DNA from: Runella aurantiaca
GTDB lineage: Bacteria; Bacteroidota; Bacteroidia; Cytophagales; Spirosomataceae
Reading direction: 5' to 3'
Assembly (NCBI RefSeq): GCF_003339505.1
Contig: NZ_QPIW01000006.1
Location: 62,001-126,000 of the forward strand
DNA length: 64,000 nucleotides
Shown in pieces: positions 34,581-43,137 of this stretch (positions are counted from its first letter, which is position 1; each line of letters starts with the position of its first letter). Under the pieces are notes generated by a model. The model did not search any database, was not told where the DNA came from, and worked only from the letters and a program-made list of their open reading frames with translations. A program made the translations under genes and the position numbers.

Positions 34581-36098
34581 CTATATAGAAATCAAGTTCA
34601 ACATCTTCTGCGTGGCTTTGATGGCGGATACCGTTTGGTCAGAGTCCAAGCCTCTGGTTTTGAATTCTTTATTATTCCAATTCCACGTAATGATGGTTTC
34701 ACAAAGCGCATCGGTACGACCTCCCGTGGGAATGCGAACGGCGTAATCGGTCAACTGCGGGAGCGTTTTTCCTTTGACTTCGTAAATTTTCTTCAGCGCA
34801 TTCATAAACGCATCGTACTGTCCGTCGCCCTGCGCGTTTTCTTCAAATACCTCTTCTTCGATTTTGACTTTGAGGGTCGCCGAAGGTTTGAGATCTTTAG
34901 AGTGGGTCAGGACGTAGTTCAGTACTTCGATCTTGTACTCAATGGTGTTGGTATCCAGTACGTCAGAAATGATATACGGAAGGTCTTCCTGCGTCACCAC
35001 TTCCTTTCGGTCGCCCAACTCAATGATGCGCTGCGTTACTTTTTTAAGGTCCTCGTCGGCGAGTTTGATGCCCAATTCCCGCAGGTTGTTCTCAATGTTG
35101 GCTTTTCCCGACGTTTTTCCCAAGGCATACGACCGCTTACGGCCAAAACGCTCCGGCAATAACTCGTTAAAATACAGGTTGTTTTTCTTGTCGCCATCGG
35201 CATGAATACCAGCAGTTTGGGTAAAAACGTTATCTCCCACAATCGGTTTATTGGCAGGAATGCGAAGTCCGGAGAAGGTCTCCACGATTTTGCTGATCGA
35301 GTACAACGACTCTTCCACTACGCCCGTCGTTACGTCCGGCATAAAATCCTTTAAGGCTGCAATCGCACTGGATAATGGCGCATTTCCGGCACGTTCTCCC
35401 ATGCCATTGACGGTCAAATGCAATCCCTGCGCTCCCGCACGAACGGCTTCCATAACGTTGGCAATGCCCAGATCGTAATCGTTATGCGCGTGAAAATCAA
35501 AGTGTTGATTGGGATAACGTTCCACAATTGATTTTACAAAGGCATAGGATTCCGCAGGAGTGAGCACGCCTAGCGTATCGGGCAAAAGCACCCGACGGAT
35601 AGGTTGAGTGGCCAGAAAATCCAAGAATTGGAATACATATTCGGGAGAATTACGCATTCCGTTGCTCCAATCTTCGAGGTATACATTGGCAGCAATTCCT
35701 TTCGACTGCGCTAAGGCAATGACTTTTTGAATGTCTGCGAAATGCGCTTCGGGCGTTTTTTTGAGCTGATGCACCAAGTGATTCATGGAGCCTTTGGTCA
35801 ACAGATTCATCACCTTAGCGCCCGATTCAATCATCCAATTGATAGAAGCTTCGCCGTCTACGAACGTCAGCACTTCTACTTTATCCAAAAACCCGTTTTC
35901 CCTGGCCCAATCGGTGATTTTCTTGACCGCCCGCAATTCTCCTTCCGACACGCGTGCCGAAGCAATTTCAATGCGATCTACCTTAACATCCGTGAGAAGC
36001 AATTGCGCCAACGCCAGCTTTTCAGAGGCAGAAAAAGACACTCCGCTGGTTTGTTCACCGTCGCGGAGTGTCGTATCCATTATTTCGATGTATCTCAT
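34581..36098 (-). CDS. leuA: 2-isopropylmalate synthase-type enzyme (HMGL + LeuA dimer domain)
   Basis: 505 residues. The TIM-barrel lyase domain (1-280) has the catalytic DTTLRDGEQ at residue 8, HAHNDYDLGIANV (metal-binding HxH) and NGMGERAGNAPL. The C-terminal LeuA_dimer regulatory domain (about 390-505), with GQYDAFMNALKKI and IPTGGRTDALCETII, is the leucine-binding feedback site. It condenses acetyl-CoA with 2-oxoisovalerate. Citramalate synthase (acetyl-CoA plus pyruvate) is the alternative in this superfamily. Location between leuD and leuB, with ilvA present for isoleucine, favours LeuA. It starts 2 bp after leuD. Confidence 0.88.
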   Translation of the reverse strand: MRYIEIMDTTLRDGEQTSGVSFSASEKLALAQLLLTDVKVDRIEIASARVSEGELRAVKKITDWARENGFLDKVEVLTFVDGEASINWMIESGAKVMNLLTKGSMNHLVHQLKKTPEAHFADIQKVIALAQSKGIAANVYLEDWSNGMRNSPEYVFQFLDFLATQPIRRVLLPDTLGVLTPAESYAFVKSIVERYPNQHFDFHAHNDYDLGIANVMEAVRAGAQGLHLTVNGMGERAGNAPLSSAIAALKDFMPDVTTGVVEESLYSISKIVETFSGLRIPANKPIVGDNVFTQTAGIHADGDKKNNLYFNELLPERFGRKRSYALGKTSGKANIENNLRELGIKLADEDLKKVTQRIIELGDRKEVVTQEDLPYIISDVLDTNTIEYKIEVLNYVLTHSKDLKPSATLKVKIEEEVFEENAQGDGQYDAFMNALKKIYEVKGKTLPQLTDYAVRIPTGGRTDALCETIITWNWNNKEFKTRGLDSDQTVSAIKATQKMLNLISI

Positions 36099-36100
36099 AA

Positions 36101-36697
36101 TTAGAAAAGAAGCGCGGCCTCAAAAGCGCCGATTTCCTCTTTCATGGCCCGCAGATAATCAATATCATCGAAGCCGTTTAACAGATTGTGTTTTTTGTAC
36201 CCGTTGATATCGAAAGACTCTTTTTCACCAGTTGCCAAGATAGTGACCGTTTGTTCGGGCAAACTCACTTCTAATTCGGTTTTTGGGTCTTTTTCGATTG
36301 CCAAGAAGATTTTATCCAAAAATTCGGGAGAGACCGTTACGGGCAAAATTCCAACGTTGATGGAGTTGTTTTTGAAAATATCGGCAAAGAAACTCGAAAT
36401 GACGCAACGAAAACCGTAATCGTAGATAGCCCACGCGGCGTGCTCACGGCTCGAACCGCTTCCGAAGTTGCGGCCACCCACGAGGATTTTGCCCGAATAA
36501 AGCGGATTATTCAGTACGAATTCTGTTTTAGGCGAGTTGTCGGGATTGTAGCGCCAATCGCGAAAAAGATTGTCGCCGAAGCCTTCCCGCTTGGTGGCTT
36601 TCAAAAAGCGAGCGGGGATGATTTGGTCGGTATCCACATTCTCCAGTGGAAGAGGTACCGCCGAACTTTTTAATATAGTGAATTGATCGTATGCCAT
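36101..36697 (-). CDS. leuD: 3-isopropylmalate dehydratase small subunit
   Basis: 198 residues. PLPLENVDTDQIIPARFL at the N-terminus, GRNFGSGSSREHAAWAI (substrate-recognition loop) and FFADIFKNNSINVGILP are hallmark LeuD segments. It forms the isomerase with LeuC, converting 2- to 3-isopropylmalate. It is separated from leuC by a 0.5-kb insert carrying a GxxExxY ORF, unusual since leuC and leuD normally adjoin. Confidence 0.96.
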   Translation of the reverse strand: MAYDQFTILKSSAVPLPLENVDTDQIIPARFLKATKREGFGDNLFRDWRYNPDNSPKTEFVLNNPLYSGKILVGGRNFGSGSSREHAAWAIYDYGFRCVISSFFADIFKNNSINVGILPVTVSPEFLDKIFLAIEKDPKTELEVSLPEQTVTILATGEKESFDINGYKKHNLLNGFDDIDYLRAMKEEIGAFEAALLF

Positions 36698-36760
36698 TAT
36701 GTTTCGTTTATTAAGGTGTTACACAGAGGACAGCAGAGTTTTTTAAGAGAACCACAGAGA

Positions 36761-37183
36761 TTATTTAATAAATCTTCGGATTCCATCTTTTAAAACAAGT
36801 ACATTGAAATTGATGAGCAATCCAATCTTCTTTTCGGCAAATTTCATATAAGTGAGAATCTGGGCTTCATGAACAGGGTTAAGTATTTCCACACTTTTAA
36901 GTTCAACCACAACTAAACCCTCAATTAATAAATCAATTCTATATCCTTGTTCTAAATGGATTTCCTTGTAAATAATTGGAACAGGTTTCTGTCTTAAGAC
37001 CTGTAAGCCAGCTCTTTGAAGTTCATAAACCAGACATTCTTCATACGCAGACTCCAGTAAGCCCGGTCCAAGTGCCTTATGTACTTCAATTGCACACCCA
37101 ATTATTCGACGAGTTATATCATTTATCTCCGTTTCTCTGTGGCTCTCAAATGAGCTCTGAGGTTCTCTGTGTAATAAATACAG
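36761..37183 (-). pseudogene. GxxExxY-family ORF without a usual start codon
   Basis: The open frame ends with TAA at 36761. It encodes the GxxExxY signature (IIGCAIEVHKALGPGLLESA, then YEECL) and the family's C-terminal VVVELKSVE and GLLINFN segments, about 125 residues and full length. No ATG, GTG or TTG lies in frame upstream before the leuC stop; only CTG (37183) or ATA/ATT codons are available, while the one nearby ATG is out of frame. It is either a decayed gene or one using a rare start. Flanking sequence carries CACAGAG/CTCTGTG repeats on both sides. Family function is unknown. Confidence 0.75.
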
Positions 37184-37194
37184 TTGTTGTAAAA

Positions 37195-38598
37195 CTATAA
37201 AAACTCCCGTGGGTCAGTTACTTTTCCGGTAACGGCGGCGGCGGCAGCTACATAAGGGCTGGCCAACAGCGTACGTGCTCCCGGGCCTTGACGTCCTTCA
37301 AAGTTACGGTTTGAGGTACTGACAGCGTATTTTCCCGCTGGAATCTTATCATCATTCATCGCCAAACAGGCCGAGCAACCCGGCTGACGCAGTAAAAAAC
37401 CTGCCTCGGTCAAGATGTCTAAAATACCTTCTTCTTTGATTTGGGCTTCTACAATGTGTGAACCCGGTACCAACCACGCCGTTACGTTATCGGCTTTCTT
37501 CCGGCCTTTTACGATAGACGCAAACGCCCGGAAATCTTCAATGCGACCGTTGGTACAGCTCCCCAAAAACACGTAGTCAATCGGTTTGCCAATGATCGTA
37601 TCATCTTCCGCAAAGCCCATGTACGCCAATGATTTAGCATACGATGCACCACCGTCCAATACGTCTTCCGCTTTGGGAATGTGCTGAGAGATACCTGTTC
37701 CCAAGCCCGGATTGGTTCCGTAGGTGATTTGGGGTTCAATGTCAGCGGCGTCGTAGGTATATTCCAAGTCAAACGTCGCGCCTTCGTCGGTTTTAAGGGT
37801 TTTCCAGTAGGCCAGAGCTTTGTCCCAAGCTTCGCCTTTCGGCGCTTGCTCACGGCCTTTGAGGTAAGCAAATGCAGTCTCATCAGGAGCAATCATACCA
37901 CCGCGCGCGCCCATTTCGATAGACATGTTACAAACCGTCATGCGGCCTTCCATACTCATATTTTCAAACACTTCGCCGGCGTATTCTACGAAATAACCCG
38001 TAGCACCACTGGCCGAAATCTGCGAAATAATGTACAGAACCGCATCTTTTGGTAAGACACCTTTGCCCAATTTACCATTGATAGTAATACGCATTTTCTT
38101 AGGTTTGGGCTGCATGATACACTGCGACGCCAACACCATTTCCACTTCTGAGGTACCGATACCGAAGGCAATGGCTCCAAAAGCACCGTGGGTAGAGGTG
38201 TGTGAGTCACCGCAAACGATGGTCATGCCCGGAAGGGTGATACCGTTTTCAGGCCCAACTACGTGAACAATCCCGTTTTTGGCGTGTCCCAAACCCCAGT
38301 GCGAAATTCCGTACTTCGCCGTGTTGGTTTCGAGGGCTTTCAATTGATTGGCCGAAAGCGGGTCTTCTACCGGCAAATGCTGATTGATGGTCGGCGTGTT
38401 GTGGTCGGCGGTAGCAAAGGTACGCTCAGGAAAAAGCACACCGATGCCACGACTTTCCAGTCCCAAAAAGGCCACCGGGCTGGTTACTTCGTGAATAAAA
38501 TGACGGTCGATGAAGAACACATCGGGTCCGTCTTCAATCTTGCGGACAACGTGGGCATCCCACACTTTGTCGAAGAGGGTACTTGGTTGGTTTGACAT
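37195..38598 (-). CDS. leuC: 3-isopropylmalate dehydratase large subunit
   Basis: 467 residues. The 4Fe-4S ligands are the Cys in [12 protein letters not shown] and the two in [35 protein letters not shown] is intact, as are [32 protein letters not shown] N-terminal features. With LeuD it isomerises 2-isopropylmalate through dehydration and rehydration. A possible promoter lies upstream (TTTG at about 38680, CAATTTTG near 38640), so leuCDAB may also be transcribed on its own. Confidence 0.96.
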   Translation of the reverse strand: MSNQPSTLFDKVWDAHVVRKIEDGPDVFFIDRHFIHEVTSPVAFLGLESRGIGVLFPERTFATADHNTPTINQHLPVEDPLSANQLKALETNTAKYGISHWGLGHAKNGIVHVVGPENGITLPGMTIVCGDSHTSTHGAFGAIAFGIGTSEVEMVLASQCIMQPKPKKMRITINGKLGKGVLPKDAVLYIISQISASGATGYFVEYAGEVFENMSMEGRMTVCNMSIEMGARGGMIAPDETAFAYLKGREQAPKGEAWDKALAYWKTLKTDEGATFDLEYTYDAADIEPQITYGTNPGLGTGISQHIPKAEDVLDGGASYAKSLAYMGFAEDDTIIGKPIDYVFLGSCTNGRIEDFRAFASIVKGRKKADNVTAWLVPGSHIVEAQIKEEGILDILTEAGFLLRQPGCSACLAMNDDKIPAGKYAVSTSNRNFEGRQGPGARTLLASPYVAAAAAVTGKVTDPREFL

Positions 38599-38700
38599 AT
38601 CAATTTGAGATTAATGCTCGTGGAGATTTTACGATACAAAATTGCAGGAATCTATGCAATCAAACATAACGCCCTACGCCCAAACAATAGCGATTTTGGT

Positions 38701-39543
38701 TCAATCGTGTTTTTTTGGCGTAAAACCGTATTTTTCTTTGTAGGCCTTGATAAAATGGGAGACACTTTCGTACCCAATTTCCATGCTTACTTCCGATACG
38801 TTTTTGTTGGCATTTTTGAGAAGAAAGGCCGCTTGTTCCAAGCGTTTTTGTTTGATCCAATTGGCGGGAGAAGTGTGAAATTGTTCTTCAAAATCACGTT
38901 TAAAAGCCGATAAACTGCGACCTGACAAGTGCGCCAATTCGCTTATTGTCAGTGGTTTTAAATAGTAGTTATTCAAGAGGTATTCCAATTCCGTCTTTTG
39001 GCCTTTGTAGATATTGAACAGAATGGATTTGAGTTGTCCGGAGGTATCTATCTCAATCAGATGAAGCAGCAATTCCTGAAATTTAAGCCGCAAAAATTGA
39101 TTTAAATAAGGCGTCTGGGAATGAAAATAAGGCAAAAGCGAATCAATAAACTTCTCAAAGGTCGGTGATGATTGCAGAACCAGAATTGGCTGCGTATGGT
39201 CAGCCTCTGCCTGAGCAAATAGGGTCTGATTTTGATTCACGAACTCTTTGAGGAGCTTTTCATGAAAGAAAAAAACCAGACTTCGGTAATCGCTCCCGAT
39301 GGACTCATTCATGGAATAACAGCCCCGCTGAAAAAACAAAATATCTCCCTTTCGAACATGCAAATCCTGATTGGGTGAAATAAATTTTTTCTCCCCTTCC
39401 AACACTACTACCACGGCGTGTTCTTCAAAAAAAATCTCGTTTCGCTCCGGATAGACATCGCTCCGGTAGGCCACAAAGGTCATGTCCTGAATTTTCAGGG
39501 ACTGAAACTGTTGGGCACTGATGGAAGAAGGAACGCGAAGCAT
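38701..39543 (-). CDS. AraC-family transcriptional regulator
   Basis: 280 residues. The N-terminal cupin-like sensing domain (about 15-130, with EHAVVVVLEGEKKF and KGDILFF) precedes a C-terminal double helix-turn-helix. TISELAHLSGRSLSAFKRDFEEQF and ANKNVSEVSMEIGYESVSHFIKAYKEKYGFTP are the two HTH units of AraC/XylS proteins. It sits inside the branched-chain cluster, just upstream of leuC in the same direction. Local regulation of leu genes is possible, but the ligand cannot be read and it may simply be an insert. Confidence 0.92.
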   Translation of the reverse strand: MLRVPSSISAQQFQSLKIQDMTFVAYRSDVYPERNEIFFEEHAVVVVLEGEKKFISPNQDLHVRKGDILFFQRGCYSMNESIGSDYRSLVFFFHEKLLKEFVNQNQTLFAQAEADHTQPILVLQSSPTFEKFIDSLLPYFHSQTPYLNQFLRLKFQELLLHLIEIDTSGQLKSILFNIYKGQKTELEYLLNNYYLKPLTISELAHLSGRSLSAFKRDFEEQFHTSPANWIKQKRLEQAAFLLKNANKNVSEVSMEIGYESVSHFIKAYKEKYGFTPKKHD

Positions 39544-39649
39544 TGGGGAAATAAACTGTTAATTAAGAAGGAGTGAATAAGAGGTAGGAAAGAAGAAATA
39601 AGATTTTTTTTCCTACATCCGACCTCCTACTTCGGCAACTATTCGATTA

Positions 39650-39868
39650 TTAATTAAACGCCCCGCCTTTTTTCAGAGCCTGATAATCGTCGCCGATTGC
39701 TTTGTATTGCGACATCAGAAATTTCTGCAATTCTTCATTGAACACTTTCTTTTCTTCCTCCGAAAGTGCGTCGTACAAGTCTTTCAACTCTTGGTTGATC
39801 GCCGCTTTTTCAGCGTCACTTTGGGCATTGATAGCCCTGACGTGGTATTTTCTAAAATCAAAGTTCAT
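39650..39868 (-). CDS. Small helical protein coupled to ilvA
   Basis: 72 residues, highly charged and helical (SDAEKAAINQELKDLYDAL, EEEKKVFNEELQKFL); no signal or membrane segment. Its ATG overlaps the ilvA TGA by 4 bp (39865-39868), so it is translated with ilvA. No family recognised; a structural or regulatory partner of the deaminase is a guess from coupling only. Confidence 0.7.
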   Translation of the reverse strand: MNFDFRKYHVRAINAQSDAEKAAINQELKDLYDALSEEEKKVFNEELQKFLMSQYKAIGDDYQALKKGGAFN

Positions 39869-41148
39869 ATCAAAAACTCAAATAAATCAGGCTTATTATT
39901 GATGTATTCAAATTGCATGTTGTGTTCCTGCATTCGGGCCAAAAGCGGTTCAAAATCTTCTTTGTGGCGCAATTCGATACCTACTAAAGCGGGACCGCGC
40001 TCGCGGGCCGTTTTTTTGGAATATTCAAAGTGCGCAATGTCGTCGTTGGGGCCGAGAACGTGGTTCAAAAACTCTTTGAACGCCCCCGAACGTTGTGGAA
40101 AACGAATGATAAAATAATGCTTGAGTCCTTCGTACAACAGACTGCGCTCTTTTATTTCTTCGGTACGTGTGATGTCGTTGTTGCCACCGCCAATCAATAG
40201 TACTACATCTTTTCCTTTGATTTCGTCCTTGATTTGGTCGAGCGCGGCCACTGTCAGGGCGCCCGCCGGCTCCACTACGATGGCTTCTTCGTTGTACAAT
40301 TGCAAAATGGTCGAGCACACTTTTCCTTCGGGAACCAACAGAATAGAATCCAAATTCTTTCGACACACTTCAAACGTATGCTCACCCGCGCGTTTTACGG
40401 CGGCTCCGTCTACAAACTTATCAATGTTTTCGAGCGTTACTACGTGATTCTCTTTGATGGCGGTGTACATCGTCGGAGAGCCAAGTGGCTCTACTCCAAT
40501 GAGTTTAGTGGCGGGACTTAGTTGTTTGAACACAGTAGTCACACCCGACGCCAATCCCCCACCGCCAATGGCAAACAATAAATAATCAATTTTAAAGTCA
40601 GCATCGCGGAATATTTCCAGCCCGACGGTTCCCTGCCCTTCCATCACCTGCACATCGTCAAAGGGATGGATGAAAGTCGCCTCGTTGCTTTCACAAAAAT
40701 GCTTGGCGGCGTGGTAGGCATCGTCATAGGTATCGCCGTGAAGTACTACTTCAATTTGGTCTTTTCCGAAAAGTTTGACCTGTTTTACTTTCTGGGCGGG
40801 TGTGGTGCTGGGCATGAAGATTCGGCCACGAACCTGCATTTTGTTACAGGCATAAGCTACGCCCTGCGCGTGGTTTCCTGCCGAAGCACACACCACTCCT
40901 TTTTCGAGCGCTTCGGCCGACAGGCTCGCCATTTTGTTGTAAGCTCCCCGAATCTTGTAAGAGCGCACCACCTGCAAATCTTCCCTTTTAAAGTAGATGT
41001 TGGCTTCGTACCGCTCCGAAAAATTGAGGTTTAGCTCCAAATCGGTGTGCTTTACTACTTTGCGAATTCGCTCGGCGGCTTGCAAAATATTGTCAAATGT
41101 CGGCAAATCGGCGGCTTTATGTTTATTTTTTTCGGAGGCTAGACTCAT
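39865..41148 (-). CDS. ilvA: Threonine deaminase (L-threonine ammonia-lyase)
   Basis: 427 residues from the ATG at 41148. An in-frame open stretch runs up to a GTG at 41235 but crosses a terminator hairpin. The PLP-binding Lys is in VVRSYKIRGAYNKM, SAGNHAQGVAYACN binds the substrate, and AIGGGGLASGV is the phosphate-binding glycine loop. One C-terminal ACT-like domain (about 335-420, HYFIIRFPQRSGAFKEF) is the regulatory part, shorter than the double ACT of E. coli IlvA. It makes 2-oxobutanoate for isoleucine. Coupled to a small downstream ORF. Confidence 0.93.
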   Translation of the reverse strand: MSLASEKNKHKAADLPTFDNILQAAERIRKVVKHTDLELNLNFSERYEANIYFKREDLQVVRSYKIRGAYNKMASLSAEALEKGVVCASAGNHAQGVAYACNKMQVRGRIFMPSTTPAQKVKQVKLFGKDQIEVVLHGDTYDDAYHAAKHFCESNEATFIHPFDDVQVMEGQGTVGLEIFRDADFKIDYLLFAIGGGGLASGVTTVFKQLSPATKLIGVEPLGSPTMYTAIKENHVVTLENIDKFVDGAAVKRAGEHTFEVCRKNLDSILLVPEGKVCSTILQLYNEEAIVVEPAGALTVAALDQIKDEIKGKDVVLLIGGGNNDITRTEEIKERSLLYEGLKHYFIIRFPQRSGAFKEFLNHVLGPNDDIAHFEYSKKTARERGPALVGIELRHKEDFEPLLARMQEHNMQFEYINNKPDLFEFLI

Positions 41149-41172
41149 AAAAATGACGATTAGTGTAATTGC

Positions 41173-41207
41173 AAAAAATCCCCCGAATTTACACAACTCG
41201 GAGGATT
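41173..41207 (-). terminator. Terminator between ilvC and ilvA
   Basis: On minus, AATCCTCCGA (41198-41207) pairs with TCGGGGGATT (41177-41186) with one G-U pair, followed by T6. It lies about 100 bp after ilvC and 25 bp before ilvA, so it would reduce read-through into ilvA unless relieved. Confidence 0.75.
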
Positions 41208-41233
41208 TTCTATATTTCCAAATGAAGATAATC

Positions 41234-41292
41234 ACCTCAGCAAGGGTTTGAACGGGGGCGCCCAGCCCAGGGCGCGCAGCCCTTGCCGAGGT
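41234..41292. repeat. GC-rich palindrome after ilvC
   Basis: ACCTCAGCAAGGG (41234-41246) pairs with CCCTTGCCGAGGT (41280-41292), one G-T wobble. The interior is very GC-rich (GGGGGCGCCCAGCCCAGGGCGCGC) and can fold on itself. Composition is unlike the surroundings; it may be a REP-like dispersed element. Confidence 0.75.
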
Positions 41293-41300
41293 TAAAAGTA

Positions 41301-42344
41301 TTAGTTACGCTCAGGACGCAGGCTGCGAACCGCCGCTCCTGCTATCCACATTTCTGAATCACGGAGTTCGGCCAATTCTACTTCGAGTTTTTCGCGGTAG
41401 TCGGGCTGTGAGTTGCGTGTGATAGAAATGTTGGCTTGCTCACCTGATTTTACTGAATCATATAATTTCTGGAATACAGGCTTGGTTGCTTCTTTGAAAG
41501 GTTTCCACCAATCAAGGGCACCGCGTTGTGCAGTGGTTGAGCAGTTGGCATACATCCAATCCATTCCGTTTTCGGCTACAAGCGGCATCAACGATTGCGT
41601 CAGTTCTTCTACGGTTTCGTTGAATGCTTCTGATGGTGAGTGGCCGTTTTCGCGCAATACTTCGTACTGAGCGGCAAAAATTCCCTGAATCGCACCCATC
41701 AACGTTCCGCGCTCACCGGTAAGGTCAGACGTAACTTCACGGTAGAAATCAGTTTCAAACAAATAGCCTGAACCTACACCGATGCCCATGGCGATACATT
41801 TTGTACGGGCATTGCCGGAAGCATCCTGATAGACGGCAAAAGAGGAGTTCAGCCCTTTGCCTTCTACAAACAAACGACGCAATGAAGTTCCTGAACCTTT
41901 AGGAGCTACCAAAAATACGTCAACATCAGCTGGTGGAACGATTCCTGTTTGCTCTTTATAAGTTACACCAAAACCGTGTGAGAAATACAATGACTTGCCA
42001 GGAACAAGTGCTTTTTTTACGGTTGGCCACAATTCAATTTGGGCAGCATCCGACAATAAGAAACAGATGATGGTTCCTTTTTCGAGGGCTTCTTCGATTT
42101 CGAAAAGCGTCTCACCCGGCACCCAGCCATCTGCAACTGCTTTATCGTAGGTTTTTCCTTTACGTTGTCCAACGATTACGTTGAAACCGTTATCGCGCAT
42201 ATTTAAACTCTGACCAGGGCCCTGAACACCGTAACCAATAACGGCGATCGTTTCATTTGCCAATACTTCACGTGCTTTTTCAAGAGGAAATTCTTCGCGG
42301 GTTACTACTTCTTCTACGCTCCCGCCGAAATTGATTTGTGCCAT
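41301..42344 (-). CDS. ilvC: Ketol-acid reductoisomerase
   Basis: 347 residues. The Rossmann loop is VIGYGVQGPGQSLNMRDNG, with VGQRKGKTYDKA as the cofactor 2'-phosphate region. The helical C-terminal knotted domain carries the metal and substrate acidic residues (TSDLTGERGTLMGAIQGIF, SPSEAFNETVEELTQS). It converts acetolactate or acetohydroxybutyrate to dihydroxy acids, using NADPH and Mg. It is separated from ilvN by two genes of unrelated type. Confidence 0.95.
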   Translation of the reverse strand: MAQINFGGSVEEVVTREEFPLEKAREVLANETIAVIGYGVQGPGQSLNMRDNGFNVIVGQRKGKTYDKAVADGWVPGETLFEIEEALEKGTIICFLLSDAAQIELWPTVKKALVPGKSLYFSHGFGVTYKEQTGIVPPADVDVFLVAPKGSGTSLRRLFVEGKGLNSSFAVYQDASGNARTKCIAMGIGVGSGYLFETDFYREVTSDLTGERGTLMGAIQGIFAAQYEVLRENGHSPSEAFNETVEELTQSLMPLVAENGMDWMYANCSTTAQRGALDWWKPFKEATKPVFQKLYDSVKSGEQANISITRNSQPDYREKLEVELAELRDSEMWIAGAAVRSLRPERN

Positions 42345-42364
42345 TGAATTGTTTTGTTTATTTA

Positions 42365-43132
42365 TTAATTGTTATTGAATCTTATTGTCTTTTGCCAAGT
42401 AAGCAGGGCCGACACGCCCACAAACAGTTTTATTTTTTTTTGAATCAACCAGTCTTCCGTTTTAAAAATATGTCCGAATATGTTTTGGAAAAAAGGTCCG
42501 TTCATTATGGTAAAATCTGAACCTGCGTCTTCTATCTTTTGTCGATGCAAGGGCAGCAATTTTGACAGTAATCGGAAAAAAGCAATCGGAAAAAAAAGCC
42601 AAAAATTGAAATAGCTGCGAAACACAATTTTTCCGTTTTTCTTAAACAAATCTCCCAGTATCGTCATTGTATACCGGCGCACATGATGGTTAACGTCGTC
42701 GTGCTGATTCCACAAAAACATAAATGCAGGAACCGTCACACACACCAAGCCGTTGGGCTTACACACTCGTTTCATTTCATCGACCGCCAGTTGATGTTCT
42801 TCGACATGTTCGATTACGTCGAAAGCACAAACCAAATCGTACGTCTCATCATCAAAGGGTAATTCGAGGATTGAACCCTGAATCAAATCAATCGGTACAT
42901 TTGCTTTGGTAAAAGCATAACATTCTAGATCATACTCCACCGATTTCACACTTCCAAACACCTCAAGTAACTCCGACGAGCGCCCTGTTGCCACTCCAAC
43001 GTTGAGGACTTTAAGTGGACGTTGGACGGGCAGAGTCTGTTTCAAATGATTGATGATAATCTGATTCCGAACCACAAACCACCAGTGTTCACGCTCGATG
43101 TTATAATACTCTTTATAGTAAGAGGCATTCAT
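42365..43132 (-). CDS. Class I SAM-dependent methyltransferase
   Basis: 255 residues. Motif I is VLNVGVATGRSSELL (about 40-54), the acidic loop VEYDLECY, then FDVIEHVEEHQLAVDEMKRVCKPNGLVCVTVPAF, the usual motif II/III region of Methyltransf_11. The C-terminus has two hydrophobic stretches (about 165-190 and 225-240), hinting at membrane association. It starts 5 bp after the polytopic membrane protein and likely acts with it, perhaps on a cell-surface glycan or lipid. It has no known role in branched-chain synthesis although it lies inside that operon. Confidence 0.88.
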   Translation of the reverse strand: MNASYYKEYYNIEREHWWFVVRNQIIINHLKQTLPVQRPLKVLNVGVATGRSSELLEVFGSVKSVEYDLECYAFTKANVPIDLIQGSILELPFDDETYDLVCAFDVIEHVEEHQLAVDEMKRVCKPNGLVCVTVPAFMFLWNQHDDVNHHVRRYTMTILGDLFKKNGKIVFRSYFNFWLFFPIAFFRLLSKLLPLHRQKIEDAGSDFTIMNGPFFQNIFGHIFKTEDWLIQKKIKLFVGVSALLTWQKTIRFNNN

Positions 43133-43137
43133 AATTT

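Noticed and set aside
38599-38700. A second leader peptide upstream of leuC
   Set aside because: The small ORF there (MFDCIDSCNFVS) lacks Leu codons and no terminator/antiterminator pair is visible.
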